The notes beneath the pieces were generated by a model. It did not search any database. It had not been told where the DNA came from and was given only the letters and a program-made list of their open reading frames with translations. The position numbers were made by a program, and so were the translations under genes. From the NCBI GenBank assembly GCA_963767685.1, contig CAVYEZ010000001.1, positions 496,001 through 560,000 of the forward strand: a stretch of DNA of 64,000 nt, read 5' to 3'. This stretch comes from Trebonia sp963767685. Lineage in GTDB: Bacteria > Actinomycetota > Actinomycetes > Streptosporangiales > Streptosporangiaceae. Shown in pieces: positions 48,370 to 58,295 of the stretch; positions within the stretch are counted from its first letter, which is position 1, and every line of letters begins with the position of its first letter.

Positions 48370-48450
48370 CGGGGCCCCTGTTTTTCCCTCGTCGCTTAGT
48401 CGCTCGTTCCTCGCTCCTGCGCTGCTCAGTCCAGAAACAGGGGCGCGCGC
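48370..48450 (-). repeat. Dispersed inverted-repeat element, copy 2 (inverted)
   Basis: Bounded by GCCCCTGTTT (48374-48383) and AAACAGGGGC (48435-48444). Its reverse complement aligns along its length with copy 1 at 44919-44997, with substitutions mostly in the interior. Confidence 0.75.
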
Positions 48451-48485
48451 TTCGACTCGCGCTCCGAGTGTACGCGAGGGAGCCG

Positions 48486-49690
48486 TCAGGATTTGCTGAA
48501 CGTCGCGTTGGTCGCGGCCGCCGAGACGGTCAGGCCCTGCGAGTTGAGCGTCAGGTTGGTGATCTTCAGGCTGGCGGGCACGCCCGGCGGCAGGCTGAAC
48601 GAGAACGAGCCGAACGAGCTGAGCACCGAGCCGAGCGCGCCGCTGCTCGGCAGCACCTTGATGCTGATCGTCTGCGGACCCGGTCTGCGAGATCTGCGCT
48701 TCCTCGGTGTCGGAGAAGACCCCGCCGAGGCCGGCGGTGATCTTCACCTTGTTCGTCCCGTCAGGCGTGACGCGTGATCCCGGTGCCGTCGCCGACCCCG
48801 CCCGCGGCCGCGAGCGCGCCGAACGAGACGAACGCCGTCGCGGTGATGTGATCGACGCTTGGCGCTCGCGGTCGACGAGTAGCTGCTGATGTGCAGGCCG
48901 TTGATCGTCGCGTGGATGCTCGTGATGGATAGGCTCCCCCGGTCGGGAGGTTGACCGGGACGTTGCTCGCCGAGATGTCGACCTTGTTGAAGTCCTTGGC
49001 GGCGAGCTGGGTGAGGAACGGGAAGCCCTCGATCGTCACCGACGGCTTGACCGGGAGCCCGTTCTGCTGGAACTGGCTCGCCATGTCGTTCTCCGTGACG
49101 GCCAGCGCCACCCGGTCGCCGATCACGAGAAGGATCAGGATCACGATGACCGTGAACAGGGCCATGACCGAGCGCCGGACGCGGCGCTTGCGCGTGCGGC
49201 GGCGGAACCGCGGGCGACTGGCCGGGCGGCGGCACCGGCGGCTGCGCGGGCGGCTGGGCCGTCCCGGGGTTGGGGCGACCACTGCGGCGGCGGGGCGTCC
49301 TGCGGCTCCTGCTGCCACTGGGCTGCGGTTGCTGCCACCCCTGCGCCGGTTGCTGCCACCCCTGCGGCGGGCGCTGCTGCTGCGGCGGCGGCGGTGGCTG
49401 GTGGTCGCGCCGCGCCGAGAGTCCGCCTTGGTCCGTCCTGGTCGGCGGGGACTGCGGCGTCCTGACGGTGGCGCGCCTGGCGGGGGCGGCGGCTCCGGCC
49501 GGTCTTGCTTTGGCCCGGGAGGCGGCGGCGGGGGCGCCGGCCACTGCGGCACGGGCTGGGTCGGTGCCTCTTGCCCCCAGCGGCCCGCCGGCTGCGCGGG
49601 CGCCTGTACCGTTGGCGGCGCCGCCGTGGCGGGCGGCTCCTCCGGCGGGACAGGAGCCTGCACCGGCTGCTTGGTGGGATCGGTGCTCAT
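48486..49690 (-). CDS. LmeA-type DUF2993 phospholipid-binding protein, second copy (multiple frameshifts)
   Basis: A longer paralogue of the neighbouring DUF2993 protein, about 400 residues. The start ATG 49690 opens a very Pro-rich cytoplasmic region (MSTDPTKQPVQAPVPPEEPP), in part Gln/Arg-rich. A membrane helix follows (VMALFTVIVILILLVIGDRV), then the DUF2993 domain: SQFQQNGLPVKPSVTIEGFP, FLTQLAAKDFNKVDISASNV, ATINGLHISSYSSTASA and ITAGLGGVFSDTEEAQISQT. The end SLKITNLTLNSQGLTVSAAA lines up with the end of the first copy. Frame changes fall near 49200, 48935, 48850, 48770 and 48680. The two copies share the WPFLTQLAAKD/FPFLTQLAAKD core and are probably a tandem duplication. Confidence 0.85.
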
Positions 49691-49961
49691 GGTCAGCCCC
49701 CCGGTTCTCCGCTGCTGAATTCGAAGTATCGACAGATATCGACGTCTACGTCAAAACGCCTCGACGTAGTTATAGTTCACCAGATTCCGGAAATCACGCT
49801 TGAGCCCTAGACTCAAGGGGGGCTCAAGCGGCGCTCAAGGACAGTCCGGGATTGTGGGGCGGGCAACCAAGCAGGTGATCGCTTGTATAACCGTACGCTA
49901 ACAAGCATGCGACGAAAACATAAAGCCGCCGCGAGGCGGATTGAGCGGGAGGAATTCAGCG

Positions 49962-52454
49962 GTGGGGAATCAAGTGGCGCATAGTTCTCATGCCGCACCT
50001 CCGCTGCTGGTACGCACGGTGCGTAACACCCACCGGCTGGACAGCGGGCAGGAGTACCGCATCGGACGAGACGACCGGGCGGACATCCCGCTCGCCGACG
50101 AGCGGGTTTCGTGGGAGCACGCGGTGATCCGCGCGGAGGGACCAGTCTGGGTGCTTGAGGACCGGGGCAGCCGCAACGGCACGTTCCTCGGCTCCGAGCG
50201 GGTCAACCGGCTGGAGATCACCAGCCCCTACGTAGTGCACTTCGGGCATCCGGAGGACGGCCCGGTGCTCCGCTTCGAGCTGGTCCGCGCCGGACCCGTT
50301 CGCGGACTTCGCGCGGTCGCCCGCGGCGCCCGCGGTCGTCCTCGGGTGACACCACGTTCATGCCGGGCGTCCTGCGCGAGCCCACCTCCCGGGTGCGGAT
50401 CCAGTCCAAGACCATGAAGATCGGCCGCCGGCAGGACAACGACATCGTGGTCCCCGACCTCGGGGTGTCCAAGCAGCACGCCGAGCTGCGCGTCTCGCCG
50501 ACCGGCCGGTACTCAGATCATCGACCTGGGCAGCCACAACGGCACGTTCGTCAACGGCACCCGGGTCAACCAGGCCGAGCTGCAAGGACGACGACATCAT
50601 CGCGATCGGCCACGCCACGTTCCGGCTGGTCGGCGGCGAGCTGATCGAGTACGTCGACGACGGGCGGGCCACCTTCGAGGCGCACGACCTGCAGGTCGTG
50701 GTGCACGACGGCGGCAAGGACAAGGTCCTGCTCGACGGCATCACGTTCCCGCTGGCCGAGCGGTCGATGATGGCGGTGATCGGCCCGGCCGGCGCGGGCA
50801 AGTCCACCCTGCTCAACGCGCTGACCGGCAAGCGCCCGGCCACCACCGGCAGCGTGTTCTACGACTACCGTGACCTGTACGAGAACTACGACGAGCTGCG
50901 CCAGCGCATCGGCCTGGTGCCGCAGGAGTCGGTCACGCACGACCAGCTCACCGCGAAGACCGCGCTCGGCTACCAGGCCGAGCTCCGCTTCCCGCCGGAC
51001 ACCGGGGAAGCAGGAGCGCAACCAGCGGGTCGGCGAGGTGCTCGACGAGCTGTCGATGACCACGCACGCCGAGACCCGCATCGACCGGCTGTCCGGCGGC
51101 CAGAAGAAGCGCGTCAACATCGGCATGGAGCTGCTGACCAAGCCGTCCCTGCTGTTCCTGGACGAGCCGACCTCGCCGCTCGACCCGCACCTCAAGCGCG
51201 ACATGTTCACGCAGATGCGGACGATGGCCGACAAGGACGCCGCGGCGGGCCAGTCGGTCATCGTGATCACCCACGACGTCGAGTCGAAACTGATCGACCA
51301 GTGCGACCGGCTCATCGTGCTGCAGCCGGGCGGCAAGATGGCCTACTTCGGCCCGCCCGCCGACGGGCTGCGCTTCTTCGGCCGGCGAGGACTGGGCGGA
51401 CGTCTTCCAGGCGTTCGCCGACGAGCCCGAGCGTGACTTCGCCGCCGAGTACCGGGCGTCGCCGGAGTTCGTGAAGTACGTGGCCACCCCGATCTCCGTC
51501 CGCCAGCGGCGGCTCGACGCGGGGCGGCCGGAGGGCGAGGAAGCGGCCCGGCCCAAGCAGCGCAGCAGCCTCAGCCAGGTGTTCACCATGGCCCGCCGGT
51601 ACCGCCGGGTCATGCAGGCCGACCGGGTCTTCATCGCCACCACCGTCCTGATGCCGATCCTGCTCGGCGCCCTGGTCCGGGCCACGCCGACGCACTTCGG
51701 CCTCGTAAACTCGACCCCGGCGGGCGGCCTGAACGTCAACGCCATCCAGATGGTGATGATCCTCGTGATGTCCTCGGTCCTGGCCGGGACCGCCCTGTCC
51801 ATCCGCGAGTTCATCAAGGAACGCGACATCTACGAGCGAGAACGGATGGCGGGCCTGTCGGCCAGCGCCTACCTGTTCTCGAAGGTCATCGTGCTCAGCC
51901 TCATCGCCATCCTGCAGTCGGCGCTGGTCACGCTCGTCGGCCTGGCCGGGCAGAAGGTCCCGTCCAGCGGGGTGGTGATACCGGGAACGGCACTGATCGA
52001 GATCTTCGTCGCGCTCGCGGTGCTGTCGGTGACGTCCATGCTGATCGGCCTGGCGATCTCCACGCTGGTCACCAAGGGCGACCAGACCATGCCGATCCTC
52101 GTCGGCGTCACCATGGTCCAGGTCGCGCTGTCCGGCGGCTTGTTCCCGCTGGCCGGCACGCTCGGCGACGTGGCCTTGATCGCCCCGGCGCGCTGGGGCC
52201 TGGGCGCGGTGGCGTCGACGATCAACCTGAACGTGATCCAGTCATCGGTCAGCCAGGGACCCAACGGCCAGAAGCCCGACGCCCTGTGGACGCATGACGC
52301 GGCCCACTGGCTGACCGGCATCGGCGCGATGCTCCTGCTCGGCGTCGTCTGGATGGTCATCGCGCGCCTCCGGCTGTCCACGATCGGCCCCCGCAAGCGC
52401 AAGGAGAAGAAGTCCACCGTGCCGAACGCGGTCAACCAGCCCGTCCGCGTTTGA
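49962..52454 (+). CDS. Double-FHA-domain ABC transporter (Rv1747-like; frameshifted)
   Basis: A one-polypeptide exporter half-molecule of about 828 residues, like M. tuberculosis Rv1747, which is controlled through phosphothreonine binding. FHA 1 (EYRIGRDDRADIPLADERVS, then WVLEDRGSRNGTFLGSERVN) and FHA 2 (KIGRRQDNDIVVPDLGVSKQ, LGSHNGTFVNGTRVN) precede the ATPase: Walker A VIGPAGAGKSTLLNALTG (50780), signature IDRLSGGQKKRVNIGMELL, Walker B LLFLDEPTSPLD and VIVITHD. A six-helix ABC-2 membrane domain ends the protein (for example QTMPILVGVTMVQVALSGGL). Frame changes: about 50290, 50345, 50512, 50585, 51008 and 51385, all +1. GTG 49962 has a GGGAGGA ribosome site. No Ser/Thr kinase gene lies in the window. 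Confidence 0.9.
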
Positions 52455-52481
52455 CCCGCATCGCCGTCGGCTAGCAGGCCT

Positions 52482-52516
52482 AACGGGTGCCCGGCGTCGC
52501 CCGCCGGGCACCCGTT
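52482..52516 (+). terminator. Terminator hairpin after the FHA-ABC gene
   Basis: Perfect 14-bp arms AACGGGTGCCCGGC (52482-52495) and 52503-52516 around a 7-nt loop, 28 nt after the stop. Confidence 0.8.
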
Positions 52517-52538
52517 ATTCGTTGCCGGGCGGGGCCCG

Positions 52539-52603
52539 CGGTCGTCGTCAGCGCGGTGTTCTTCCCGTCCATGACGTTCATGAACGTCATGGACGGGACG
52601 TAG
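52539..52603 (+). pseudogene. Vestigial copy of the first transmembrane segment of a DHA2-type MFS gene, containing a 34-bp palindrome
   Basis: In frame this reads VVVSAVFFPSMTFMNVMDGT then a stop, against VVVSAVFVAAMFMNIMDSTV in the intact exporter gene 330 nt downstream (52874-52932). The two are near-identical at the DNA level over about 60 nt, apart from a 3-nt insertion and point changes. The 34 nt at 52564-52597 form an exact palindrome with no loop (half-site CCCGTCCATGACGTTCA). Confidence 0.7.
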
Positions 52604-52632
52604 TCGGGTGCACGGCACTCCAGGCAAGCGGA

Positions 52633-52661
52633 AGCCCCGGCCCGCTAAGGGAACCGGGGCT
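52633..52661. terminator. Small hairpin upstream of the MFS gene
   Basis: AGCCCCGG (52633-52640) pairs with CCGGGGCT (52654-52661) across 13 nt. It is followed by CTTGCG, with no real U-tract. Confidence 0.5.
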
Positions 52662-52835
52662 CTTGCGCTGAAACGGGTCAGGCGTCCGCGGACAGCCGGT
52701 CGGACTCCTCTGCCGGCGCGATGCGCATCACGCTGCGTGCCTCCCAATCCTCCCGGGCCGGCCCGGCGCCGTGTGACCCGTATCGCGGGCCGCGCCCCTG
52801 GTACAGCGGAGACTTCCGTGCTCTGCTAGAGATTT

Positions 52836-54272
52836 GTGAAGTTTCAGCGGCCGGTGCGTCCCGTCAACCAGAAGGTCGTCGTCAGCGCGGTGTTCGTCGC
52901 GGCGATGTTCATGAACATCATGGACTCGACCGTGGTCAACGTCGCACTGCCGACGCTGTCGCGGTACTTCGGGGTGCCGATCGGTTCGGTCAGCGGCGTG
53001 GTGACCGCCTACCTGGTGACGCTCGCGGTGGCCATGCCCGCGTCCGGCTGGATCGGTGACCGCTTCGGCGGCCGCAACGTCCTGCTCGCGGCGATCACGG
53101 TGTTCACCGCCGCGTCCGCGCTGTGCGGCCTCGCGACCTCGCTACCGGAACTGGTGGCGTTCCGCGCACTGCAGGGGCTCGGCGGCGGGACGCTGATTCC
53201 CGTCGGGATGACGATGATCACCCGGGCGTTCCCGCCGGCCGAGCGGAACAAGGCCAACCAGGTGCTGATCATCCCGACGCTGCTCGCTCCCGCGCTCGGC
53301 CCGGTGATCGGCGGCGCGCTGGTCGACGGCCTGTCGTGGCGGTGGATCTTCTACGTCAACCTGCCGGTCGGGGCGGCCGCGATCCTCGTCGGGCTGCTGT
53401 TCCTGCCCGCCGGGTCCGAGCACCCGGCGGGCCGCTTCGACCTGCCGGGCTTCCTGCTCGCCGGCGCGGGCTTCCCGCTCGTCATGTACGCGCTGTCGAC
53501 CGGCTCGTCGTCCGGCTGGGGCTCGGCGGCCGTGCTCGGCGCCGGGCTGCCCGGGCTGGTGCTGCTCGCCGTCTTCATCGCGGTGGAGCAGCGCGCGGCG
53601 GAGCCGCTGCTCCGCCTGCGGTTGTACCGCGACGGGCTGTTCAGGATCACCAGCCTGCAGCTCACCGCCGCCGCCGGCGGGTTCATGGGCACGCTGTTCC
53701 TCGTGCCGCTGCTGCTGCAGAACGGCCTCGGCTTCTCCGCGATCCACTCGGGCCTGTCCACCTTCACCGAGGCCCTCGGCGGCATGACCGGCGTGCAGCT
53801 GACCACCCGCCTGTACAAGCGGGTGGGGCCGCGCCGCCTGATGACGGCGGGCATGGGCGGCACGGTCGCCACGATCGGCCTGATGGCCCTGGCCGGGCCG
53901 TCGGACGCGTTCTGGATGATCCCGCTGCTGATGTTCGGCACGGGCTGCTCTTTCGGCTTCGCCATGTCCCCGGCGCAGACCGCGAACATGGCCGCGGTCT
54001 CCGTGGCGGAGACCGGCCACGCCTCCACGCTGCAGAACACCGAGCGCCAGGCCGGCGGCGCGGCCGGCGTGGCGCTGCTCGGCACGGTGCATCGCCGCGA
54101 CCGGGGCGGGCGCCGCCGACCTGGCCGGCTACCACCTGGCCTTCCTCGTCGCCGCCGGCCTGATGGCCCTCGGCGTGCTGGCCGCCACTTCGTCAACGAC
54201 GCGGACGCCGCCCCCACGATGGCCGCCACCCCCAAGGACGGCCTCGCCGGCACCCTGCCGGAAGCCGCCTGA
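52836..54272 (+). CDS. DHA2-family MFS drug exporter (one frameshift)
   Basis: A proton-coupled multidrug exporter of the EmrB/QacA type with about 14 membrane helices, about 478 residues. The first helix holds MFMNIMDSTVVNVALPTLSR, the DHA2 motif D1; then GWIGDRFGGRNVLLAAI (motif A), FRALQGLGGGTLIPVGMTMI (motif B) and LLAPALGPVIGGALVDGLSW (motif C). An extra base near 54090 displaces the last helix, which reads YHLAFLVAAGLMALGVLAAT. The GTG start at 52836 has only a weak ribosome site. A relic of the same first segment lies upstream. No TetR-type regulator is adjacent, and the substrate is unknown. Confidence 0.88.
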   Translation: MKFQRPVRPVNQKVVVSAVFVAAMFMNIMDSTVVNVALPTLSRYFGVPIGSVSGVVTAYLVTLAVAMPASGWIGDRFGGRNVLLAAITVFTAASALCGLATSLPELVAFRALQGLGGGTLIPVGMTMITRAFPPAERNKANQVLIIPTLLAPALGPVIGGALVDGLSWRWIFYVNLPVGAAAILVGLLFLPAGSEHPAGRFDLPGFLLAGAGFPLVMYALSTGSSSGWGSAAVLGAGLPGLVLLAVFIAVEQRAAEPLLRLRLYRDGLFRITSLQLTAAAGGFMGTLFLVPLLLQNGLGFSAIHSGLSTFTEALGGMTGVQLTTRLYKRVGPRRLMTAGMGGTVATIGLMALAGPSDAFWMIPLLMFGTGCSFGFAMSPAQTANMAAVSVAETGHASTLQNTERQAGGAAGVALLGTVHRRDRGGRRRPGRLPPGLPRRRRPDGPRRAGRHFVNDADAAPTMAATPKDGLAGTLPEAA

Positions 54273-54308
54273 GCCCAGTCCCGCCCCGTGGTCGCGGACC
54301 CGCTCCGT

Positions 54309-54314
54309 TACGCT
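54309..54314 (+). promoter_or_regulatory. -10 element (TACGCT) for the dipeptidase gene
   Basis: TACGCT, 6 nt before GTG 54321, without a ribosome site; consistent with a leaderless transcript. Confidence 0.4.
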
Positions 54315-54320
54315 GACCGG

Positions 54321-55469
54321 GTGGCTACTGCTGACGGCGCCGCCCTTACCCTGTCCCTGACCCGCGCGATGCTGAGCCGGTTCCCGCTGATCGACGGGCA
54401 CAACGACCTGCCGTGGGCGATCCGCGAGAAGTTCGGCCTTGACCCGGTCAAGGCGGGCCTGACCGGGCACGTCGCGGACACCGACACCGACATCCCGCGC
54501 CTGGTGGAGGGCGGGGTCGGCGGCCAGTTCTGGTCGGTCTACGTCCCGTCGAGCCTCGCCGGCGACTCGGCCGTGACGGCGGTGTTCGAGCAGGTGGACA
54601 TGGTGCACCGGATGATCGCCGCCTACCCCGGCCGCTTCCAGCTCGCGCTGACCGCCGACCACGTGGACGCCGCGTTCAAGGCCGGCAAGATCGCCTCCCT
54701 GCTCGGCGCGGAGGGCGGCCACAGCATCAACAGCTCGCTCGGCGTGCTCCGCTCGCTGTACGCGCTCGGCGTCCGCTACATGACGCTGACGCACAACGAC
54801 AACGTCGGCTGGGCCGACTCGGCGACCGACGAGCCGGACTGCGGCGGCCTGTCCGACTTCGGCCGCGAGGTCGTGGCGGAGATGCAGCGCCTCGGCATGC
54901 TCGTCGACCTGTCGCACGTCGCGGTCACGACGATGAACGACGGCCCTGGACGTGGCGCGCGCCCCGGTGATCTTCTCTCACTCCAGCGCCCGGGCGCTCA
55001 CCGACCACCCGCGCAACGTGCCCGACGACGTTCTCGCCCGGCTGGCGGCCAACGGCGGCGTGTGCATGGTGGCGTTCGTCCCGTTCTTCGTCTCGCAGGA
55101 GTGCACCGACTGGTTCTACGCGCTGAAGGCGTTCGCGACCGGCCGCGGCCTCGACCCCGATAACCTGGGGAGGTGTTCGGCCTGATCCCCGAGTGGGAGA
55201 AGGATCACCCGATGCCGGCCGCCGCCATCACCCAGGTGGCCGACCACATCGACCACGTCCGCGAGGTGGCGGGCCTCGCCCACGTCGGCATCGGCGGCGA
55301 CTTCGACGGCACCCCGAGCTTCCCGGTGGGCCTGGACGACGTCTCCCGCTACCCGGCGCTCTTCCACGAGCTGCAGCGCCGCCACTGGTCGGAGTCCGAC
55401 CTGCGGTCCCTGGCGGGCGCCAACATCCTCCGCACCCTCCGCGACGCCGAGTCCCACGCCGCGCAGTGA
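54321..55469 (+). CDS. Membrane dipeptidase, peptidase M19 family (frameshifted)
   Basis: A zinc dipeptidase of the renal dipeptidase family, about 382 residues. The metal-binding HxD is in LIDGHNDLPWAIREKFGLD, the bridging Glu in ASLLGAEGGHSINSS, and the His ligands in VDLSHVAVTTMND and IFSHSSARALTDHPRNVPDD; GLAHVGIGGDFDGTPSFP holds the catalytic Asp. There is no signal peptide, so it acts in the cytoplasm. Frame changes occur near 54945 and 55170. The gene ends 64 nt before murL on the same strand. Family members hydrolyse a wide range of dipeptides, including those with a D-residue, so a link to recycled wall peptides is possible but unproved. Confidence 0.9.
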
Positions 55470-55519
55470 GCATGCTTCCTGCCGCCCGGTGGGTCGCCGT
55501 TGAGGCCGCTCCCGGTCGG

Positions 55520-55525
55520 TAGACT
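55520..55525 (+). promoter_or_regulatory. -10 element (TAGACT) for murL
   Basis: TAGACT, 8 nt before ATG 55534. No ribosome site precedes the gene, in line with a leaderless mRNA. Confidence 0.4.
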
Positions 55526-55533
55526 CGCTGGCG

Positions 55534-56925
55534 ATGAACTCGCCAGACGCAATCCAGGGAGCCGCGCCCGCGCGCGGCCAGGTCTTCCGGTACGAGGGGT
55601 TCGCCGCCGACGCGGAGCGCGGGCTGCTGACCTGCCGCTACTCCCTCGACGGGCGGGAGTTCGCGGAACGCGTGACGCTCGTGCCGGGGCCGGGCTGGGA
55701 CACTCCCGCCGCGCGGGCGGCCGCGCGCATCGTCTACCTGCTCGCGGGCGTCTCCTACTACAAGACGGCCGCGCCGCCGGTCATCGACCTCGGCGACACC
55801 GCGCTGACCGGGCGCGAGCGGGCCTTCCTGCGCGAGTTCTACCTCTCCGGCCTCGGCGAGTACGCCTACCGCAACGGCCTTGACCTCAGCGACCTCCGCA
55901 TCGAGGCCCCCGTGGCGCGGGGACGACGCCGCGCCGTCCGCGACCCCGCGCGCCGTACAGCCAGCCTGCGGCCGCTGATCCCCTTCGGCGGCGGCATCGA
56001 CTCGATCGTGACCGTCGAGGGCGTCCGCGCGAAGCGCACCGGCGACATCGCGTTGTTCGTGGTCAGCCGGCCGGGCGACCGGTTCGCCGCCATCGAGCAG
56101 CCGGCCGCCGTCAGCGGCCTGCCGGTGATTCGGGCCGGCCGCGAGATCGACCCCCAGCTGCTGCGCTCGCCAAGAACTCGGCTTCCTGAACGGGCACGTG
56201 CCGGTGACCGGCATCATCTCCGCGATCGCCGTCCTCGCGGCGGTGCTCAGCGACAGGACGGCGGTCGTGATGTCCAACGAGTGGTCGGCCTCGGTGCCGA
56301 CGCTCGAGCACGACGGCAAGCCGGTCAACCACCAGTGGTCCAAGTCGGCCGCCTTCGAGGCGAGCTTCCGCGCGCTGCTCCAGGCCGATCCCGCGGGCCT
56401 GCCCGACTACTTCTCGGCGCTCCGCGACCGGACCGAGCTGTGGGTGGGGGAGCGGTTCGCCGCGCTGACCCAGTACCACAGCACGTTCCGCAGCTGTAAC
56501 CGGGCATTCCACCTCGACGCGAAGCAGCGGCTCGACCACTGGTGCGGCCAGTGCGACAAGTGCTGCTTCATCGACCTGATCCTGGCCCCGTTCATGTCGG
56601 CCGAGCAGCTCGGGACGGTGTTCAGCGGCCGACGGCGGCGCCGAAGCGGAGCCGCTGGACAACCCCGGGCTGAAGCCGAAGTTCCAGACTCTCCTCGGCT
56701 CCGGCACCAAGCCGTTCGAGTGCGTCGGCGAGGTCAACGAGTGCCGCGCCGCGGTCGTACTGGCCGCCGGCCAGGCCCGACCGCGCGCCCGCGACGCTGC
56801 TCCAGGAGCTCGCGGCCGAGGTCACCGGCCGCCCCGACGCGCCGACCGGGGCAGAGATCGAGGCCATGCGGCGCCCGGTGGGCGCGAGCTTCGTCCCGGC
56901 AGGCTACTCCTTCGAGGAACCGTGA
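55534..56925 (+). CDS. murL: UDP-MurNAc-L-Ala-L-Glu epimerase MurL (frameshifted)
   Basis: In the MurD2-MurL route, L-Glu is added to UDP-MurNAc-L-Ala and MurL then inverts it to D-Glu using ATP, replacing glutamate racemase. The protein is about 462 residues. The N-terminal domain has FRYEGFAADAERGLLTCRYS and VYLLAGVSYYKTAAPPVIDL. The ATP-pyrophosphatase-like loop is LIPFGGGIDSIVTVEGVR (near 55985). Then come SNEWSASVPTLEHDGKPVNH, FRSCNRAFHLDAKQ and the Cys-rich DHWCGQCDKCCFIDLILAPF, all typical of MurL. Frame changes fall near 56170, 56632 and 56782. The stop overlaps the murD2 start (GTGA at 56922-56925), which strongly supports the pairing. Confidence 0.88.
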
Positions 56926-58279
56926 CCGGCCAGCGCCCGAAGCTCGGCTGGTCCGACCTGACGCGGGGCGCGCGGGTCGGCGTCTGGGGCCTCGGCAAGG
57001 AAGGCCACGCGGCGGTGCGGAAGCTGCGAGCGCTCGGCATCGCGCCGGTGCTCGTCGACGATAGCCCGAACGAAGTCGGCGTACTCTCCACCGCCGACGG
57101 GGGCCTAGACGCGCTGAAGCGAGTCCGAGGTCGTCATCAAGACCCCGGGCATCAGCCCCTACGGCGCCGCGGCGGCGGAACTGCGCGCGGCCGGGGTGAC
57201 CCTGGTCGGCGGCCTTGGCCTGTGGGCGAACGAGGCCGACCTGTCCCGGGTCGTCTACGTCACCGGCACCAAGGGCAAGTCGACCACCTCCTCGGTCATC
57301 GGCCACCTGCTGCGCGGGCTCGGCCGCAAGGCCCTGGTCGGCGGCAACTTCGGTGCCGCGCCCTACGACCCGGACCCGCGGAAGCGACTACGACTACTGG
57401 GTGATCGAGGTCTCCAGCTACACGGCGACCGACCTCGCGGTCACCCCGCCGGTCACCGCGGTCACGTCGCTGCACCCGGACCACCTCCCGTGGCACGGCG
57501 GCGTCGAGCGCTACTACCGCGACAAGCTCTCCGCGACGTCCCAGCCGGGCGCGGACCTGACGGTCGCCAACGGCGACAGCGAGCTGCTCCGCGAGCGCGC
57601 CGGCCTGCTCGGGCCGCGCGTCCAGTGGGTCAGCGAGGCCGACGACCCGGGCAGCGACCTGGATCGGCCGGCTGGGCCTGCCCGGACGGCACAACCGGCG
57701 CAACGCGCTGATCGCCCGCGCCGCGCTGCGCGCCCTCGCCGCTGCCGCGGGCGACGCGGACCTGGTCGGTCGGGCCGCCGACGACGGCGGCTCGCGCGCC
57801 GCCGCCGCGGGGTTCACGCCGCTGCCGAGCCGCCTCACCCCGGTCGGCACGGTCGGCGGCGTCACGTTCATCGACGACTCCCTGTCCACCAACGTGCTCC
57901 CGACGCTGGCCGCGCTCGACTCCTTCCCCGGGCGGCGGGTCGCGCTGATCGTCGGCGGCCAGGACCGCGGCATCGACTACACCGCCCTGGCGGAGGGCGT
58001 TAAGCGGCGGGCGGAGCCGACATCCGTGCTGACCCTCCCGGACAGCGGGCCCCGGATCACCGCGGCCTTCGCGGCGCACCGCAGCCGACCGCTGACGCGG
58101 GTTTCGCGGGCATCGGCGACTGCGCGGACCTGGACGAAGCGGTGGCGCGGGCCTTCGCCTGGGCGCGGCCCGACGGCATCGTCCTGCTGTCGCCCGCGGC
58201 CCCGAGCTTCGGCCACTTCCGCGACTACCGTGACCGGGGCGACCACTTCGCCGCCGCGATGCGCGCGCTCAGCGGGTAA
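56922..58279 (+). CDS. murD2: UDP-MurNAc-L-Ala-L-Glu ligase MurD2 (frameshifted)
   Basis: A Mur ligase that adds L-Glu, instead of D-Glu, to UDP-MurNAc-L-Ala; its product is the substrate of MurL. About 451 residues. The N-terminal UDP-binding fold is GVWGLGKEGHAAVRKLRALG, the ATP loop VVYVTGTKGKSTTSSVIGHL (near 57260), then IEVSSYTATDLAVTPPVTAV with the Mur-ligase Glu, SLHPDHLPWHG, LPGRHNRRNALIARAALRA and FIDDSLSTNVLPTLAALDSF. The end is FGHFRDYRDRGDHFAAAMR. Frame changes fall near 57125, 57388, 57660 and 58090. It is distinguished from ordinary MurD mainly by its 4-nt overlap with murL; the classical dcw-cluster MurD would lie elsewhere. Confidence 0.87.
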
Positions 58280-58295
58280 TAGTGCGGTCCCGCTC

